Assembly (NCBI RefSeq): GCF_000317475.1
Contig: NC_019729.1
Coordinates: 3,858,501-3,922,500, forward strand
Direction of reading: 5' to 3'
DNA: 64,000 nucleotides
Origin: Oscillatoria nigro-viridis PCC 7112
Lineage (GTDB): Bacteria; Cyanobacteriota; Cyanobacteriia; Cyanobacteriales; Microcoleaceae
The position numbers and the translations under genes are program-made. Below the pieces are notes generated by a model. That model was not told the DNA's origin and did not search any database. It saw only the letters and a program-made list of their open reading frames with translations. Positions 26,901-36,249 of the stretch are shown here, one piece after another. Position 1 is the stretch's first letter. The number at the start of each line of letters is the position of its first letter.

Positions 26901-27493
26901 TTGTATCCTTACGCAACTTTTCCAGACTCGACGAATCGCAGATGAAGCGAGTAGATATTCACGAAGGAATCGAAAGCACTTTGCTAATTTTGCAGCACCG
27001 CATCAAAGCTAATGTACTTCGTCCCGCGATTGAGATTATCAAAGAATACGGCAATTTTCCACCAGTCGAGTGCTATGTAGGTCAGCTCAATCAAGTATTT
27101 ATGAATCTTTTAGGAAATGCGCTCGACGCCCTAGAAGAGTACAACAGCACTCATTCTTCCAAAGAAATATATTCTCGCCACAACACAATTCGGATTAGCA
27201 CCAGTGCCAATTCAGACACAGTAACAATTCGGATTGCAGACAACGGGATGGGAATCAATCAAGAAGTTATTGGCAAGTTGTTCGATCCATTTTTTACTAC
27301 TAAACCCGTCGGCAAAGGTACAGGCTTGGGACTGTCAATCAGCTATCAGATTATAGTTGAAAAACACCGAGGCAAATTGCAGTGTATTTCTACGCCTGGG
27401 GAAGGTGCAGAGTTTGTCATCGAGATTCCCATTTGCCAGGAAGTATCAGCGCTGCCTGCCGAAAACACCAAGGAAATGGTCAATCTATTTTAG
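23984..27493 (+). CDS. Membrane-bound multi-PAS histidine kinase
   Basis: TTG 23984 with AGAGGGA upstream gives 1169 residues; ATG 24032 is an alternative. About eight membrane segments occupy residues 24-292 (for example IAVMAIGCTVLLGWIF and YLILGCSFLIILISLLTLVQ), forming an uncharacterised sensor. Then a coiled coil (about 300-350), four PAS domains (about 355-475, 475-600, 600-725, 730-860), the phosphoacceptor helix with H898 in AGVAHEINNPINF, and an ATPase domain with NQVFMNLLGNALDA, IADNGMGI and GKGTGLGLSIS. The kinase core is very similar to that of the 8005-11847 kinase. No response regulator is nearby. Confidence 0.92.
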   Translation: MEVFERAQQLQTPSTRMAAVQSFSKKASIAVMAIGCTVLLGWIFDLQMLKSILPGLVTMKANTAVCFILGGFSLFIQQIRRPKLTARQPHKNHKYLILGCSFLIILISLLTLVQYIFNLDLGIDQLLFKESYTLTITGTPGRMAPNTAGAFLLLGTALLLLSERRPKYLRIQILSSSAFLIAFTGLIGYFYEKALFYQIGNNTGMALHTSAAFMLLSFGILFASPERGLIAVMTSDRAGGIMARRLLPRAIIIPPVVGYFILSGERLQAYTPEVGISLLSVLNVIIFTVLIWQNAKTLCTADRKRYRAELGLIKAKSDLETQVEKRTIQLQITNEQLQEQIFESQTTKQALQKNYNLLMAVINSTPEALFVKDIQGCYLMLNAAGARIIGKSVDDIIGRDDSELFPPEIAANIRKTDRPIMAAGTTEAIEEELPVKGNLRIFLSTKSAYRDGLGKISGIVSIARDITESKQAEIANRSLAAILEATPDFVGIYNLEGRAIYINKAGRKMVGIGENEDISKRKVAEFTAASARSNLKQAIATAVSEGFWSGETAFVSAASGLEIPVSQVIISHSAPGGKLAYISTIARDISDRFQAEQALQLSQARFAGIVEIADDAIISVDAEQKIILFNQGAERIFGWTAAEAIGQSLSLLLPEAFATNHSHLVSNFGDNVQQARTMGHRKEIFARRRDGTEFPAEASISKLEVAGEIIFTAILRDVTASRQAEESVRLSEERYRSLAMATAQMVWMTDASGIFDKPQPDWIAYTGMSWKEKDNWIEAVHPEDRDRTIEAWMRALETQSLYEVEHRLRAADGSYRHFWVRGVPLLAADGSVREWVGTHTDISDRVQVLEALKQSEGQYRVQAAELEKAVHELHQAQTQLIQTEKISSLGQLVAGVAHEINNPINFIYGNITHASQYATDLLSLLHLYQEKYPNPVPEIVEAAEDIEVDYLMEDFTKILESMKVGADRIRDLVVSLRNFSRLDESQMKRVDIHEGIESTLLILQHRIKANVLRPAIEIIKEYGNFPPVECYVGQLNQVFMNLLGNALDALEEYNSTHSSKEIYSRHNTIRISTSANSDTVTIRIADNGMGINQEVIGKLFDPFFTTKPVGKGTGLGLSISYQIIVEKHRGKLQCISTPGEGAEFVIEIPICQEVSALPAENTKEMVNLF

Positions 27494-27627
27494 ATTTTAG
27501 ATTTTAGATTTTAGATTTAAGCATTGACTTGCGCGAGATAAATACGTTCGGCTCTTTATCGGATACAGGTTTTTTATTACTGGACGGATGAATCCGGGGG
27601 CTTGTATCCTGGATGCTTTCGGTCATT
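27485..27627 (+). repeat. Dispersed 140-bp repeat, copy 1
   Basis: Begins in the kinase stop codon with a TTTTAGA tract, then GCATTGACTTGCGCGAGATA, ACGTTCGGC, CGGATACAGGTTTTTTATT, CTGGACGGATGAATCCGGGG and GCTTGTATCC. The reverse complement of 38070-38215 matches it nearly base for base. 27628-27888 adds a TCATTAGT piece and two AAACCGGGTTTCT elements (27667-27728) but no gene. Confidence 0.8.
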
Positions 27628-27888
27628 AGTCATTAGTTTCAGGGCTGACCCATCGGGGGGGCTAGAACCCGGTTTCTAGGAGTTTTGCGTTGAGTGACGA
27701 GAAATATAGCAAGAAACCGGGTTTCTGAGGTAGCGAGTGCATCCAGGACTTGCATTTGGATCTCGTAGTCGGAAAACTTTGATTTTCACGAATGTCGGTA
27801 CTCTCCTCTTCTCGATCGCCCTAAATCGAAATAATTCTTTACAATAACAAAGTAACAATCCAATTAACTTTGACAAAATCCCTTGAAA

Positions 27889-29160
27889 ATGCCTGTAAAC
27901 CTACTTTCTCCAACAACAGCCTCCACGGAAACACAGACACTCGACTTTGACATAGCCATCGTCGGAGGCGGCATAGTCGGGGCCACCTTAGCCAGCGCCT
28001 TAAAAGATTCTGGATTGAAAATCGCCATAATTGAAACCCAACTCCCCGCCGCCGCCGCGGCCAAAAAACAAGCCTATGCAATCACCCTGCTATCAGGAAT
28101 GATTTTAGAAGGCATCGGCGTGTGGCAACAAATCTTGCCGCAAATCACCACCTTCGAGCAAATTAGCCTCTGCGACGGCGACTATCCCGGTGTCGTCGAA
28201 TTCCACCGCCCGGATTTGGGAAATACTGGCAAATTGCCCGTACCAAAAACAGCTTTAGGTTACGTTGGCGAGCACCGAGTCATGCTGTCAGCTTTGCACG
28301 AATGTTTGGCAGAAAACCCGAATTTCAGTTGGGTTTGTCCGGCGGAAGTAGTCGAAGTAAAATATTTAACTAATTGCGCCGAAATAGTAGTCAAACAACA
28401 CGGCGAAACTCGCACAATTCGCACTAAATTATTAGTCGCCGCCGACGGTTCGCGATCGCGCATCCGCACCGAAGCCAACATCAGCACTCGCGGCTGGAAA
28501 TACTGGCAATCCTGCGTTGCTATCACTATTAAAGCAGAAAAACCGCACAATGATATCGCTTTTGAGCGCTTTTGGCCGAGCGGCCCGATGGGAGTATTAC
28601 CATTACCGGGGAACCGCTGTCAAGTAGTTTGGACAGCACCCCACGCGGAAGCGAAAGCTTTGCAACAAATGGATGAAAAAGAGTTTTTAGGTTTGTTAGA
28701 ACATCGCACGGGCGGGCTTTTAGGGCGTTTGGAATTGGAGAGCGATCGCTTTTTGTTTCCGGTGCAGTTAATGCAGAGCGATCGCTACGTTTTGCCCAGA
28801 TTAGCGCTAATTGGCGACGCGGCCCACTGCTGCCATCCCGTCGGCGGCCAGGGATTAAATATGGGCATTCGAGACGCAGGGGCGATCGCCCAAATCTTGC
28901 AGCAAGCCCACCAAAAAGGCGAAGATATCGGCGATTTGCGAGTATTGAAACGGTATCACAACTGGCGCAAAAAAGAGAATTTAATCGTGTTAGGATTTAC
29001 CGATTTTCTAGACAGATTATTTTCTAATACTTGGCTGCCAATTGTAGCATTTCGCCGCTTTGGATTGTGGTGTTTGCGGACAATTCCACCAGTGAGGTTT
29101 TTAGCCTTGCGCTTGATGACCGGTTTAATGGGTCGGCCGCCGGAATTAGCGAAAAATTAG
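27889..29160 (+). CDS. FAD-dependent monooxygenase, UbiH/COQ6-like
   Basis: ATG 27889 gives 423 residues. The FAD Rossmann motif is GGGIVGATLASAL (about residues 27-39), with the acidic strand end AIIE; the second FAD motif is IGDAAHCCHPVGGQGLNMGI (about 308). Between them VAADGSRSRIR is the DG motif of aromatic hydroxylases. Such enzymes hydroxylate quinone precursors or other aromatics; in cyanobacteria a plastoquinone or related role is plausible. N-terminal residues 1-20 are low-complexity. No quinone genes are adjacent. Confidence 0.87.
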   Translation: MPVNLLSPTTASTETQTLDFDIAIVGGGIVGATLASALKDSGLKIAIIETQLPAAAAAKKQAYAITLLSGMILEGIGVWQQILPQITTFEQISLCDGDYPGVVEFHRPDLGNTGKLPVPKTALGYVGEHRVMLSALHECLAENPNFSWVCPAEVVEVKYLTNCAEIVVKQHGETRTIRTKLLVAADGSRSRIRTEANISTRGWKYWQSCVAITIKAEKPHNDIAFERFWPSGPMGVLPLPGNRCQVVWTAPHAEAKALQQMDEKEFLGLLEHRTGGLLGRLELESDRFLFPVQLMQSDRYVLPRLALIGDAAHCCHPVGGQGLNMGIRDAGAIAQILQQAHQKGEDIGDLRVLKRYHNWRKKENLIVLGFTDFLDRLFSNTWLPIVAFRRFGLWCLRTIPPVRFLALRLMTGLMGRPPELAKN

Positions 29161-29275
29161 GACTTACGCACGGGTAGTCAGAAACCGGGTTTTTGCGAGA
29201 ATACTTCGTTAAAACCCGTATAAACTGCCAAAAACCCGGTTGATTTGCTATTTATGCGTAATTCCTATAGAAGTA
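29161..29275. repeat. AAACCGGGTTT palindromic repeat
   Basis: Starts with GGACTTACGCACGGGTAG and carries a perfect 13-bp inverted repeat, AACCGGGTTTTTG (29183-29195) and CAAAAACCCGGTT (29229-29241). Related elements are at 27667-27728, 48216-48322 and 54202-54265. Lies between convergent genes and may terminate both. Confidence 0.7.
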
Positions 29276-29338
29276 AAGTTTAACTATTAGCAAAATCCCC
29301 CGATGTCTAATCTGGAGAGTGTCAAATATTAAAGTCGC

Positions 29339-30508
29339 TCAAAACGCACCCCAATAAATCGAAGACTCGCCCCTGGAATTTGTCGCCGCTTTACTAATAT
29401 TATATTCTTGATTTTCAGGCTCGGTAGCGGTGACAAGCGATGGTAAAGACCTAATTCGCAACTCGTTTAGCAAACTGTGAATATTACATGGCTCCGCATC
29501 GATAATGCTGGCGAGGGGTAGCAAATTTTTAACTGAATATTCCCCAAGTCTAGCATTAATACTTTCTGCTAAATACGATAGCATAATATATCTGCTAGCA
29601 CTACTGATAATCTGAAAATTTTTATTGAATTCGTCAAAGTGTTGAGTACCCGGTATATCTGTGGCAATACAGGTTTCATCGCTCAAAAATAAATCTACAT
29701 TAATTTGACTGGCCGCCGCAACTTGAGCTTTAGCCAACCAGATTAAATCTAAAATTGGTTCCGATTCGCACTCGTGAAAAATCAACCGCTTCAAACCCGA
29801 TCGCAATTCTGCCGAATTTAAGGTATTTTGCCATTCTAGGCACCAATCGCAGCTTTTGGTATTGCGGGCGATTTTTACTGTTTTCGAGCGTTCTATAGCA
29901 TCTTTCAACAAAGAAAGACAGCCAACCGATTTAGCAAATTTTGCAGAAACTCTATCGTGCAGTATCCGGTTAGAGTCAATATAATCCTTGCGCCAATGCG
30001 CGTCGGGTATGAGAACTTTTTCCGCCAAACAAAGCGTGTTGTTAGCGGTAATAATTGGTATATTGTTAACTGCGACTCCCTGTAATAACTGTTGAGATTC
30101 CAGGCGGTTTAGTACCTGAATCGCGCAGTTTTTATCCGCTTCATTTAAAGCATTATTGCCGTACTCTGCTGCTAGTTCTGCCAGGAAGTCTAAGTAGTCT
30201 TGTACAGTGGGCGAGATCCTTTGTCCTAATAACTGATAAACTTCGCAATAAGAATTAGAACTAGGTATGGTTGTGCGTCTATTTCCGAAAAAACCAACAT
30301 CATCTAAAAAAGCGTGTTTGGGCTGCCAAAACTTACCCGTAGACTCATCCCACAGACATTGACGATGAGCAAAACGCTCTTGAATTTGCCGCTTTTGCTC
30401 GGCGGAAATACCGCCTTTTACCAAAGTATCGTAAAAATACTTGTAAATCGCCTCGACTGATTGCAATTGTGTCTTTTGATTGTTGGATAATTTAATTTGA
30501 ACAGTCAT
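29339..30508 (-). CDS. Sacsin-like C-terminal segment (probably split from the upstream gene)
   Basis: A 389-residue frame. HRQCLWDESTGKFWQPKHAF followed by a segment ending VYQLLGQRISPTVQDYLDFL is the type of module found repeatedly in sacsin-like ATPase proteins after the GHKL domain. It overlaps the end of the 1171-residue upstream frame by 17 bases, and removing one base from the TTTT run at 30508-30511 would fuse both frames smoothly. Read separately it has no recognisable catalytic motif. I favour a split gene over an independent one. Confidence 0.65.
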   Translation of the reverse strand: MTVQIKLSNNQKTQLQSVEAIYKYFYDTLVKGGISAEQKRQIQERFAHRQCLWDESTGKFWQPKHAFLDDVGFFGNRRTTIPSSNSYCEVYQLLGQRISPTVQDYLDFLAELAAEYGNNALNEADKNCAIQVLNRLESQQLLQGVAVNNIPIITANNTLCLAEKVLIPDAHWRKDYIDSNRILHDRVSAKFAKSVGCLSLLKDAIERSKTVKIARNTKSCDWCLEWQNTLNSAELRSGLKRLIFHECESEPILDLIWLAKAQVAAASQINVDLFLSDETCIATDIPGTQHFDEFNKNFQIISSASRYIMLSYLAESINARLGEYSVKNLLPLASIIDAEPCNIHSLLNELRIRSLPSLVTATEPENQEYNISKAATNSRGESSIYWGAF

Positions 30509-33500
30509 TTTCCCAAAGTTTTATGATAACATCAAAGTAGTCGATAACGGTATTTGGTTCTACAGGATCAAAACCCAATGCCTTCTTGATTTCTACCTTC
30601 AGTAAATCCCGCTGAGGACGTGCAAATATAAACTTTTGGCTGGCGACTAAAGGAGCATCTTGAATGAAACACAAGTCTTTAGCGCGGTACAATCTAGGTT
30701 CAGGTTTTGCAGCACCGAAATATTGGCTTAACTTCTGAGGATTTCCCTCGACAGGAAGCCAAGGTTTATCTACAAGTGCTTCTGGTAGTGTCTTGTTGCT
30801 GTTGGCAAGTCTGGTATTTTTGATCGCATCCCAGTTGTCAACGATGTAGTTGAAAATAGCAATGCAGCTATCGGCTACAGCCTCTGCACCCGACCGATTT
30901 GCCCTTTGAATGAGATTGTCAACGCAGGCTAAAATGTCATCAGCATCGGGATTTTGTCTCATTCCTAAATCTGAGAAAAATTTCAGCCAAATTTCAGAAT
31001 TCTGCGAGTAAAATTCCATATCTGGAATCACTGCTACATTCCCGATAATGTTTCGGACTACCTCACTTAAAGGATTATAAGTCAATTGGGCAGATCTCAA
31101 TCTCCTGTCACTACAGCGTACCAGACGTGCTTTTTTAAGCTCTTCCTGGAATCCGAAAGCATTCTCTCCTGCATTTTCTAACTCTTTGCTAGCTTTAGTC
31201 AAGTTATCCCTAATCCAAGTTAGTGCGATTAACTGTTCTTCTGGGGAAAACGAGGCATACTCTGGCAACAAACAGTCACGAATTAGTCTGGCACGGTTGA
31301 GTATTGGCACTTGCAAAAGTTGGAATAGTGGCAGCCATTCTCGTTTTTCTCCTAAGCGTAAAAGCCGCAAACTACCTGCAATTTCTGGCGGTTCATATCC
31401 GTCGCCCGGAAGGTAGACATTTTCACTGTAGAGGTCAACTATTTCGCCGGAAGTTGTTGGATAAATTGGCAGTTGGCGCAGCTTATTTTTCCTGTTTTTA
31501 TCGTAATTTATTTGTTCTCGACTTGCCAGGAAATTCAGCAGATATGTATAATGCTGTTCGTTGTAAGGTGGCAAACCTCGATCGCACCGCGAATATACTA
31601 TGTCTAGGATATCCGGGCCCGTGATACAATAGACTAACTGATTTTTGTGGCGAGCGGCAAATTGTGCGATCGCCCCCTCAAGTTTTGCCGGTGCTTTGAC
31701 AAGTGTTGCCCCAAAATATTCTACCGCCGCAATTGTTTCCGCCTCAATTCGATCGCCGCGCAACAAAGGAGTGTCAGCAATTTTTGCTTTGTAAAGCTTG
31801 CCATTACTGCCCGGAACCAGTGGCACTTTTGTCAAGGCATCGACTGTTTCTTGCGACAGATGTCTCGGATTTATCTTGTAAAAATAATCATAAACTAGAG
31901 TCAACCATTCTGCATTAGGAGGATGGGTTGCATCGGGATTCCAATCAATTTCTGACGCAGTTGAATCCACCAACTTAACCAATTGCTTCGCTACTTCCGC
32001 AGCAGTCATGGTTGAGATGCCATTTAGATTGTATGCAGGCAATAATTTAGTTAAATCTTGGTGGAGAAACCATTCTGGATAACTGGCAAATATTTCCCTC
32101 TGCGCCTCATCTGCAATGTAGATAGTGCCGATCGCATTATACCCAAATACCTGCAAAGTATTGTCAGCCAGAATAGCTAGTGGCAAACCGCGCAAATCTC
32201 GACAATTGTCGCTGAGACAATATCGCAGCATATTCCCAATCCACAGCCGATTTCGCAGGCTTGCTTTCGGTGCATCCGACAGCGCAATCCCTAGGGATTT
32301 ATTTTCGATTAAATGCTTTCGCAAGTTGGCAGCATTGAAGGTTGGTAAAGGCAAACCTGCATCTTTAAAAGCTGCTAAAATCGACTCAGGCAATGGCGGA
32401 TTTGGAAGATCGATATTATCTGCACACAGCGGTGCTAATAACTCGTCCCAACACTTTTTAGATGGTAAATTTTTGACGGTCGGAGGTGTCACCCATCTTG
32501 TCTGTGACATGACTGATCCGGTAATTTTACCCTCATTTACAATTTGTTTTACAGCCGATCGCACAACTGGTTTGTGGTACAATAACTGCATCATAAAGCC
32601 CTGCAATTCTTCCAAAGCTTTGCTGGCAGTAATTTTGCTAATCGGCCACAGTTGGTAAAATTTATCTGGTTCAAATACTCCGATATCTTGCACTAAATCT
32701 ACAATTAAGTTAGCACAAGCATGAGACAAAACATGGCGCGCTAGTAGCCCATTCCAAATAGCTCTAGGCTTGTCTTTTCCTGTTTGGCCGCTGTCGCTAC
32801 TGAGGTTATCCCGCGAACTATTTAAGTTGAAAAAACCGTTGATGTGAACCTGCCAACCAGTTTCGAGAGGAAGCGGCAAAAAACAGTAAACTTTGCCGGA
32901 AACAGGCGGCAGATTTCCCTCTGTACTGGCAGCATTAATTCTAGCAGCCGCACCGGCCCAAGGCACGACTTTTTCTTGGCTTTGGTGCATTGCTTCTATG
33001 ACTTTTGCCAAATCGCCGCCTTCGTCTGTGCGAATTAAACTGACTATTCTCCAAGTTGACTTGATAGTACGATCGCAACTAATCGTTTCTATCTCGTGGC
33101 GGTAAGAAACTGAGACTAAACCGTCATGATTCCGGCGGCACAATTCCAGCAACTTGTCGGGATTATCTGGAATTGCATCAAGGATTTTTTGTCGCGCCGA
33201 TCGGACTTCTTGCTGATTTTTGGTAACAATCGCTAGAATTTCTTGCCTAGTTCCTTGACTGTTTGCCGGAATTTCGTAGACTCTAATTTCCTGAACCGAT
33301 TTCAAGAATAGCAAAAGTTCTTCACCAGACTGTCTCAGTTCGTCTAGGAGTTCCTTGACGTTTGATTCAGTAAAAGCTTGTTTGCGAATCTCGCTATTTT
33401 TTGCGCTTTCCGTTGTTCGCAGAGGCAGCCGAAATAGAGTACCTTGAAAGTTTGTATCTCCAACTGGCAATCCTCCCGCTGCATAGACTTGCATAAAATC

Positions 33501-34007
33501 GGGATATTTTTGGTACCATTTAGCATCTGCCAAATTCCACTCGCGCCCAGGTTCTTGCCGAGAAGTGCCGGGAATAGCTGTACCGTGAGGGTCAAAAAAA
33601 ATGATGCGATCGCGCGACACGAAACTGGGAAAATCTGTAACGTGATAAATTGCATTAAAACCGACACCAAACCTACCCGTTTTCTGCAAGTCTCGCGCTT
33701 TTTCGCTTTGTCCCAAGCTGCGAATGCTGTCAAAATCTTTGTCTGCAAACACGCTATCGTTGTAAACTAACATCGCCGGCCCCATTAGCAGTACCATGCG
33801 ATCGTCTGGCAATGATTTGACGTGATGGTTCCGCCAATCAAGGGTTATTTCGACCCGCGCTGCTTTCGCATCGTCAGCATTTTGAATTAATTCTTTGAGA
33901 ATCCCCACACCTTCGGGATAATCTCGGATAATTCCCCTCAATCGGGCGATTAAAGGTTCTGATTGATAGAAAGATTTTCCCTCAACTTCGCTGTTGCTGT
34001 AAGCCAT
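30492..34007 (-). CDS. Sacsin-like protein with Hsp90-type (GHKL) ATPase domain
   Basis: A 1171-residue protein. The N-terminal ATPase domain (about residues 15-230) shows the N box KELIQNADDAKAARVEI, and the lid GRFGVGFNAIYHVTDFPSFV followed by FFDPHG, both typical of sacsin. The long remainder is all-helical and repetitive in character. Eukaryotic sacsin is a giant co-chaperone; bacterial relatives sit in accessory islands and are suspected chaperones or conflict-system ATPases. The small XRE regulator lies directly upstream on the same strand, and the 29339-30508 frame follows with overlap. It is far larger than a normal bacterial Hsp90 and lacks its middle and C-terminal domains. Confidence 0.85.
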   Translation of the reverse strand: MAYSNSEVEGKSFYQSEPLIARLRGIIRDYPEGVGILKELIQNADDAKAARVEITLDWRNHHVKSLPDDRMVLLMGPAMLVYNDSVFADKDFDSIRSLGQSEKARDLQKTGRFGVGFNAIYHVTDFPSFVSRDRIIFFDPHGTAIPGTSRQEPGREWNLADAKWYQKYPDFMQVYAAGGLPVGDTNFQGTLFRLPLRTTESAKNSEIRKQAFTESNVKELLDELRQSGEELLLFLKSVQEIRVYEIPANSQGTRQEILAIVTKNQQEVRSARQKILDAIPDNPDKLLELCRRNHDGLVSVSYRHEIETISCDRTIKSTWRIVSLIRTDEGGDLAKVIEAMHQSQEKVVPWAGAAARINAASTEGNLPPVSGKVYCFLPLPLETGWQVHINGFFNLNSSRDNLSSDSGQTGKDKPRAIWNGLLARHVLSHACANLIVDLVQDIGVFEPDKFYQLWPISKITASKALEELQGFMMQLLYHKPVVRSAVKQIVNEGKITGSVMSQTRWVTPPTVKNLPSKKCWDELLAPLCADNIDLPNPPLPESILAAFKDAGLPLPTFNAANLRKHLIENKSLGIALSDAPKASLRNRLWIGNMLRYCLSDNCRDLRGLPLAILADNTLQVFGYNAIGTIYIADEAQREIFASYPEWFLHQDLTKLLPAYNLNGISTMTAAEVAKQLVKLVDSTASEIDWNPDATHPPNAEWLTLVYDYFYKINPRHLSQETVDALTKVPLVPGSNGKLYKAKIADTPLLRGDRIEAETIAAVEYFGATLVKAPAKLEGAIAQFAARHKNQLVYCITGPDILDIVYSRCDRGLPPYNEQHYTYLLNFLASREQINYDKNRKNKLRQLPIYPTTSGEIVDLYSENVYLPGDGYEPPEIAGSLRLLRLGEKREWLPLFQLLQVPILNRARLIRDCLLPEYASFSPEEQLIALTWIRDNLTKASKELENAGENAFGFQEELKKARLVRCSDRRLRSAQLTYNPLSEVVRNIIGNVAVIPDMEFYSQNSEIWLKFFSDLGMRQNPDADDILACVDNLIQRANRSGAEAVADSCIAIFNYIVDNWDAIKNTRLANSNKTLPEALVDKPWLPVEGNPQKLSQYFGAAKPEPRLYRAKDLCFIQDAPLVASQKFIFARPQRDLLKVEIKKALGFDPVEPNTVIDYFDVIIKLWENDCSN

Positions 34008-34083
34008 AGATGTTCTGACTGCAGGAATTTTCAGGCGAGCGCGGGTGTTCGCTCTCTACCAATACTATAACTGATAAATTAGT

Positions 34084-34296
34084 TCAGTCTTTGACAACAT
34101 CCATCAACTCTTCAATCAAAACATCGAGGGTGCGAGCTATTTTTTGAATGGATGTGATGTCAACCGTTGCTAGTCCTTCCGATCGCGCATAGTGCCTGAC
34201 TGTGCTGTACGGAACCTCCGATCGATCGGCAACATCCTTTAGCGTCCATCCCTTTTCGTCAGCAAACTCTCGGATTCGGAACCTAACTAACCCCAT
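34084..34296 (-). CDS. XRE-type helix-turn-helix regulator
   Basis: ATG 34296 (MGLVRFRIREFADEKG) gives 70 residues; an upstream in-frame start at 34308 adds four. The HTH is WTLKDVADRSEVPYSTVRHYA, followed by IQKIARTLDVLIEELMDVV, the usual XRE layout. It precedes the sacsin-like gene by 76 bp on the same strand and is the likely autoregulator of that operon. Confidence 0.85.
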   Translation of the reverse strand: MGLVRFRIREFADEKGWTLKDVADRSEVPYSTVRHYARSEGLATVDITSIQKIARTLDVLIEELMDVVKD

Positions 34297-34521
34297 TCTA
34301 CTTGACAAACGATAAGTATCTATGTTTTTAATTCAAACACAATTGTCGATCGACAGTTAAACACTATTTTGTATGGTGCGTCCTTGTCAGAAGTTCGATC
34401 GCACTTAAAGATATCTGATGAATCCGCACCCTACCGTACTCGATCGACTTTCTAGAAAAACCACTCAATATAAAACAACTGCCGACAGCCAAAACCGTCA
34501 ACAGTTGTTTTACATATTCAA

Positions 34522-34605
34522 TGCGGATGGCGAGACTCGAACTCGCAAGGACATAATGCCACACGCACCTCAAGCGTGCGCGTATACCAATTCCGCCACA
34601 TCCGC
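34522..34605 (-). tRNA. tRNA-Leu (anticodon GAG)
   Basis: On the minus strand, GCGGATG pairs with CATCCGC as a 7-bp acceptor stem, with discriminator A. The anticodon stem CACGC/GCGTG encloses TTGAGGT, so the anticodon is GAG. A long variable arm and GAGTTCGAGTCTC T-arm complete a class II tRNA. No encoded CCA is seen. Confidence 0.95.
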
Positions 34606-34833
34606 TCTTTCTGGCAATCTCCGGGATTTTTGCGTTACGAGTTAAAGATTCACAGGTTGAGGTTCCTGACATTTAACTTGTGACTTGCCCTTTTGCACCG
34701 CCGATTTACAATCATAGCACCACTACCAGCAAAATGTAAAATAAATTTTTATGAACAATTTCTGGAAAACGATTATCCAGAACATACCGAAAGGCATTAT
34801 TGTACAGAATATTGAGTGAATTAAGCAGCGAAG

Positions 34834-36189
34834 ATGGGGTTCTCGAAAATTTTAATCGCTAATCGGGGAGAAATAGCTCTCCGCATACTGCGTACGTGCG
34901 AGGAAATGGGGATTGCCACGGTCGCCGTTCACTCCACCGTAGATAAACACGCCTTGCACGTCCAGTTGGCAGACGAAGCCGTTTGCATCGGCCCCCCCAC
35001 CAGCAGCAAAAGCTATTTAAACATCCCCAACATCATCGCGGCCGCCCTGACGCGCAACGCCGCAGCCATTCACCCCGGTTACGGCTTCCTCTCGGAAAAT
35101 GCCCGCTTTGCCGAAATCTGCGCCGACCATCAAATTACCTTCATCGGCCCTTCTGCTGCCGCGATGCGGGCGATGGGCGACAAATCCACCGCCAAAGAAA
35201 CGATGCAGCGGGTGAAAGTCCCCACAGTTCCCGGTAGCGACGGATTGCTGGCGGACGAACACGAAGCTTTGTCGATCGCCCGCGACATCGGCTATCCTGT
35301 GATGATCAAAGCCACCGCCGGCGGTGGTGGCCGGGGGATGAGGCTAGTGAGAGAAGCATCCGAACTCCCCAAACTATTCTCAGCAGCCCAAGGCGAAGCC
35401 GATGCAGCCTTCGGCAACCCCGGACTTTACCTCGAAAAATTCATCGAAAAACCCCGGCACATCGAAATCCAAATCCTCGCCGACAACTACGGTAACGTCA
35501 TCCACCTCGGCGAGAGAGATTGTTCGATTCAGCGGCGGCACCAAAAACTCCTCGAAGAAGCCCCCAGCCCCGCCCTCACCCCGAAACTCCGAGATCAAAT
35601 GGGTCACGCCGCCGTCGCCGCCGCCAAATCCATCAACTACACGGGTGCGGGTACTGTCGAATTTTTGCTTGACAAATCGGGCAAGTTCTACTTCATGGAA
35701 ATGAACACCCGCATCCAAGTAGAACATCCCGTCACCGAGATGATTACAGGCCTCGACTTGATAGCCGAACAAATTAGGATCGCCCAAGGCGAAAAACTGC
35801 AAATCAAGCAAAACCAAGTAGTTCTCAACGGCCACGCCATCGAGTGCCGCATCAACGCTGAAGACCCCGATCGCAACTTCCGGCCCCATCCGGGCAGAAT
35901 CACCGGCTTTTTGCCTCCAGGTGGCCCTGGCGTGCGGATGGACTCTCACGTTTATACCGATTACGAAATACCCGCTTACTACGATTCTTTAATCGGTAAA
36001 TTGATAGTCTGGGGGCGCGATCGACCTACAGCCATCCGCAGGATGAAACGGGCATTGCGGGAGTGCGCCATCACCGGCGTCCCCACCACCCTCAGCTTCC
36101 ACCAAAAAATCCTCGATAGCCCGGAATTTCTGGGCGGCGAAGTTTACACCAATTTCGTCGAACAGTTCATGAACCAAAACAGTCATTAG
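34834..36189 (+). CDS. accC: Acetyl-CoA carboxylase, biotin carboxylase subunit
   Basis: A 451-residue enzyme that carboxylates the biotin of the carrier protein in the first step of fatty acid synthesis. Visible: [20 protein letters not shown] at the N-terminus, ATP-grasp glycine loop [13 protein letters not shown], the [20 protein letters not shown] segment, [18 protein letters not shown], and the C-terminal RMKRALRE. Length is normal. Start ATG 34834 ([12 protein letters not shown]). The carrier gene accB is not in this window. The 3' flank carries a CAGTTGGCAGTTGG and CAACAGTCAACAGTC repeat tract. Confidence 0.96.
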   Translation: MGFSKILIANRGEIALRILRTCEEMGIATVAVHSTVDKHALHVQLADEAVCIGPPTSSKSYLNIPNIIAAALTRNAAAIHPGYGFLSENARFAEICADHQITFIGPSAAAMRAMGDKSTAKETMQRVKVPTVPGSDGLLADEHEALSIARDIGYPVMIKATAGGGGRGMRLVREASELPKLFSAAQGEADAAFGNPGLYLEKFIEKPRHIEIQILADNYGNVIHLGERDCSIQRRHQKLLEEAPSPALTPKLRDQMGHAAVAAAKSINYTGAGTVEFLLDKSGKFYFMEMNTRIQVEHPVTEMITGLDLIAEQIRIAQGEKLQIKQNQVVLNGHAIECRINAEDPDRNFRPHPGRITGFLPPGGPGVRMDSHVYTDYEIPAYYDSLIGKLIVWGRDRPTAIRRMKRALRECAITGVPTTLSFHQKILDSPEFLGGEVYTNFVEQFMNQNSH

Positions 36190-36249
36190 TCAGTTGGCAG
36201 TTGGCAGTTGGCAGTCAACCGCCAACAGTCAACAGTCAACAGTCAACTC

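Noticed and set aside
32125-32658. Plus-strand ORF of 177 codons opposite the sacsin-like gene
   Set aside because: No recognisable domain; antisense shadow of a well-supported gene.
35380-35949. Long minus-strand ORF (189 codons) opposite accC
   Set aside because: Shadow of accC; no homology-like motifs and accC is certain.
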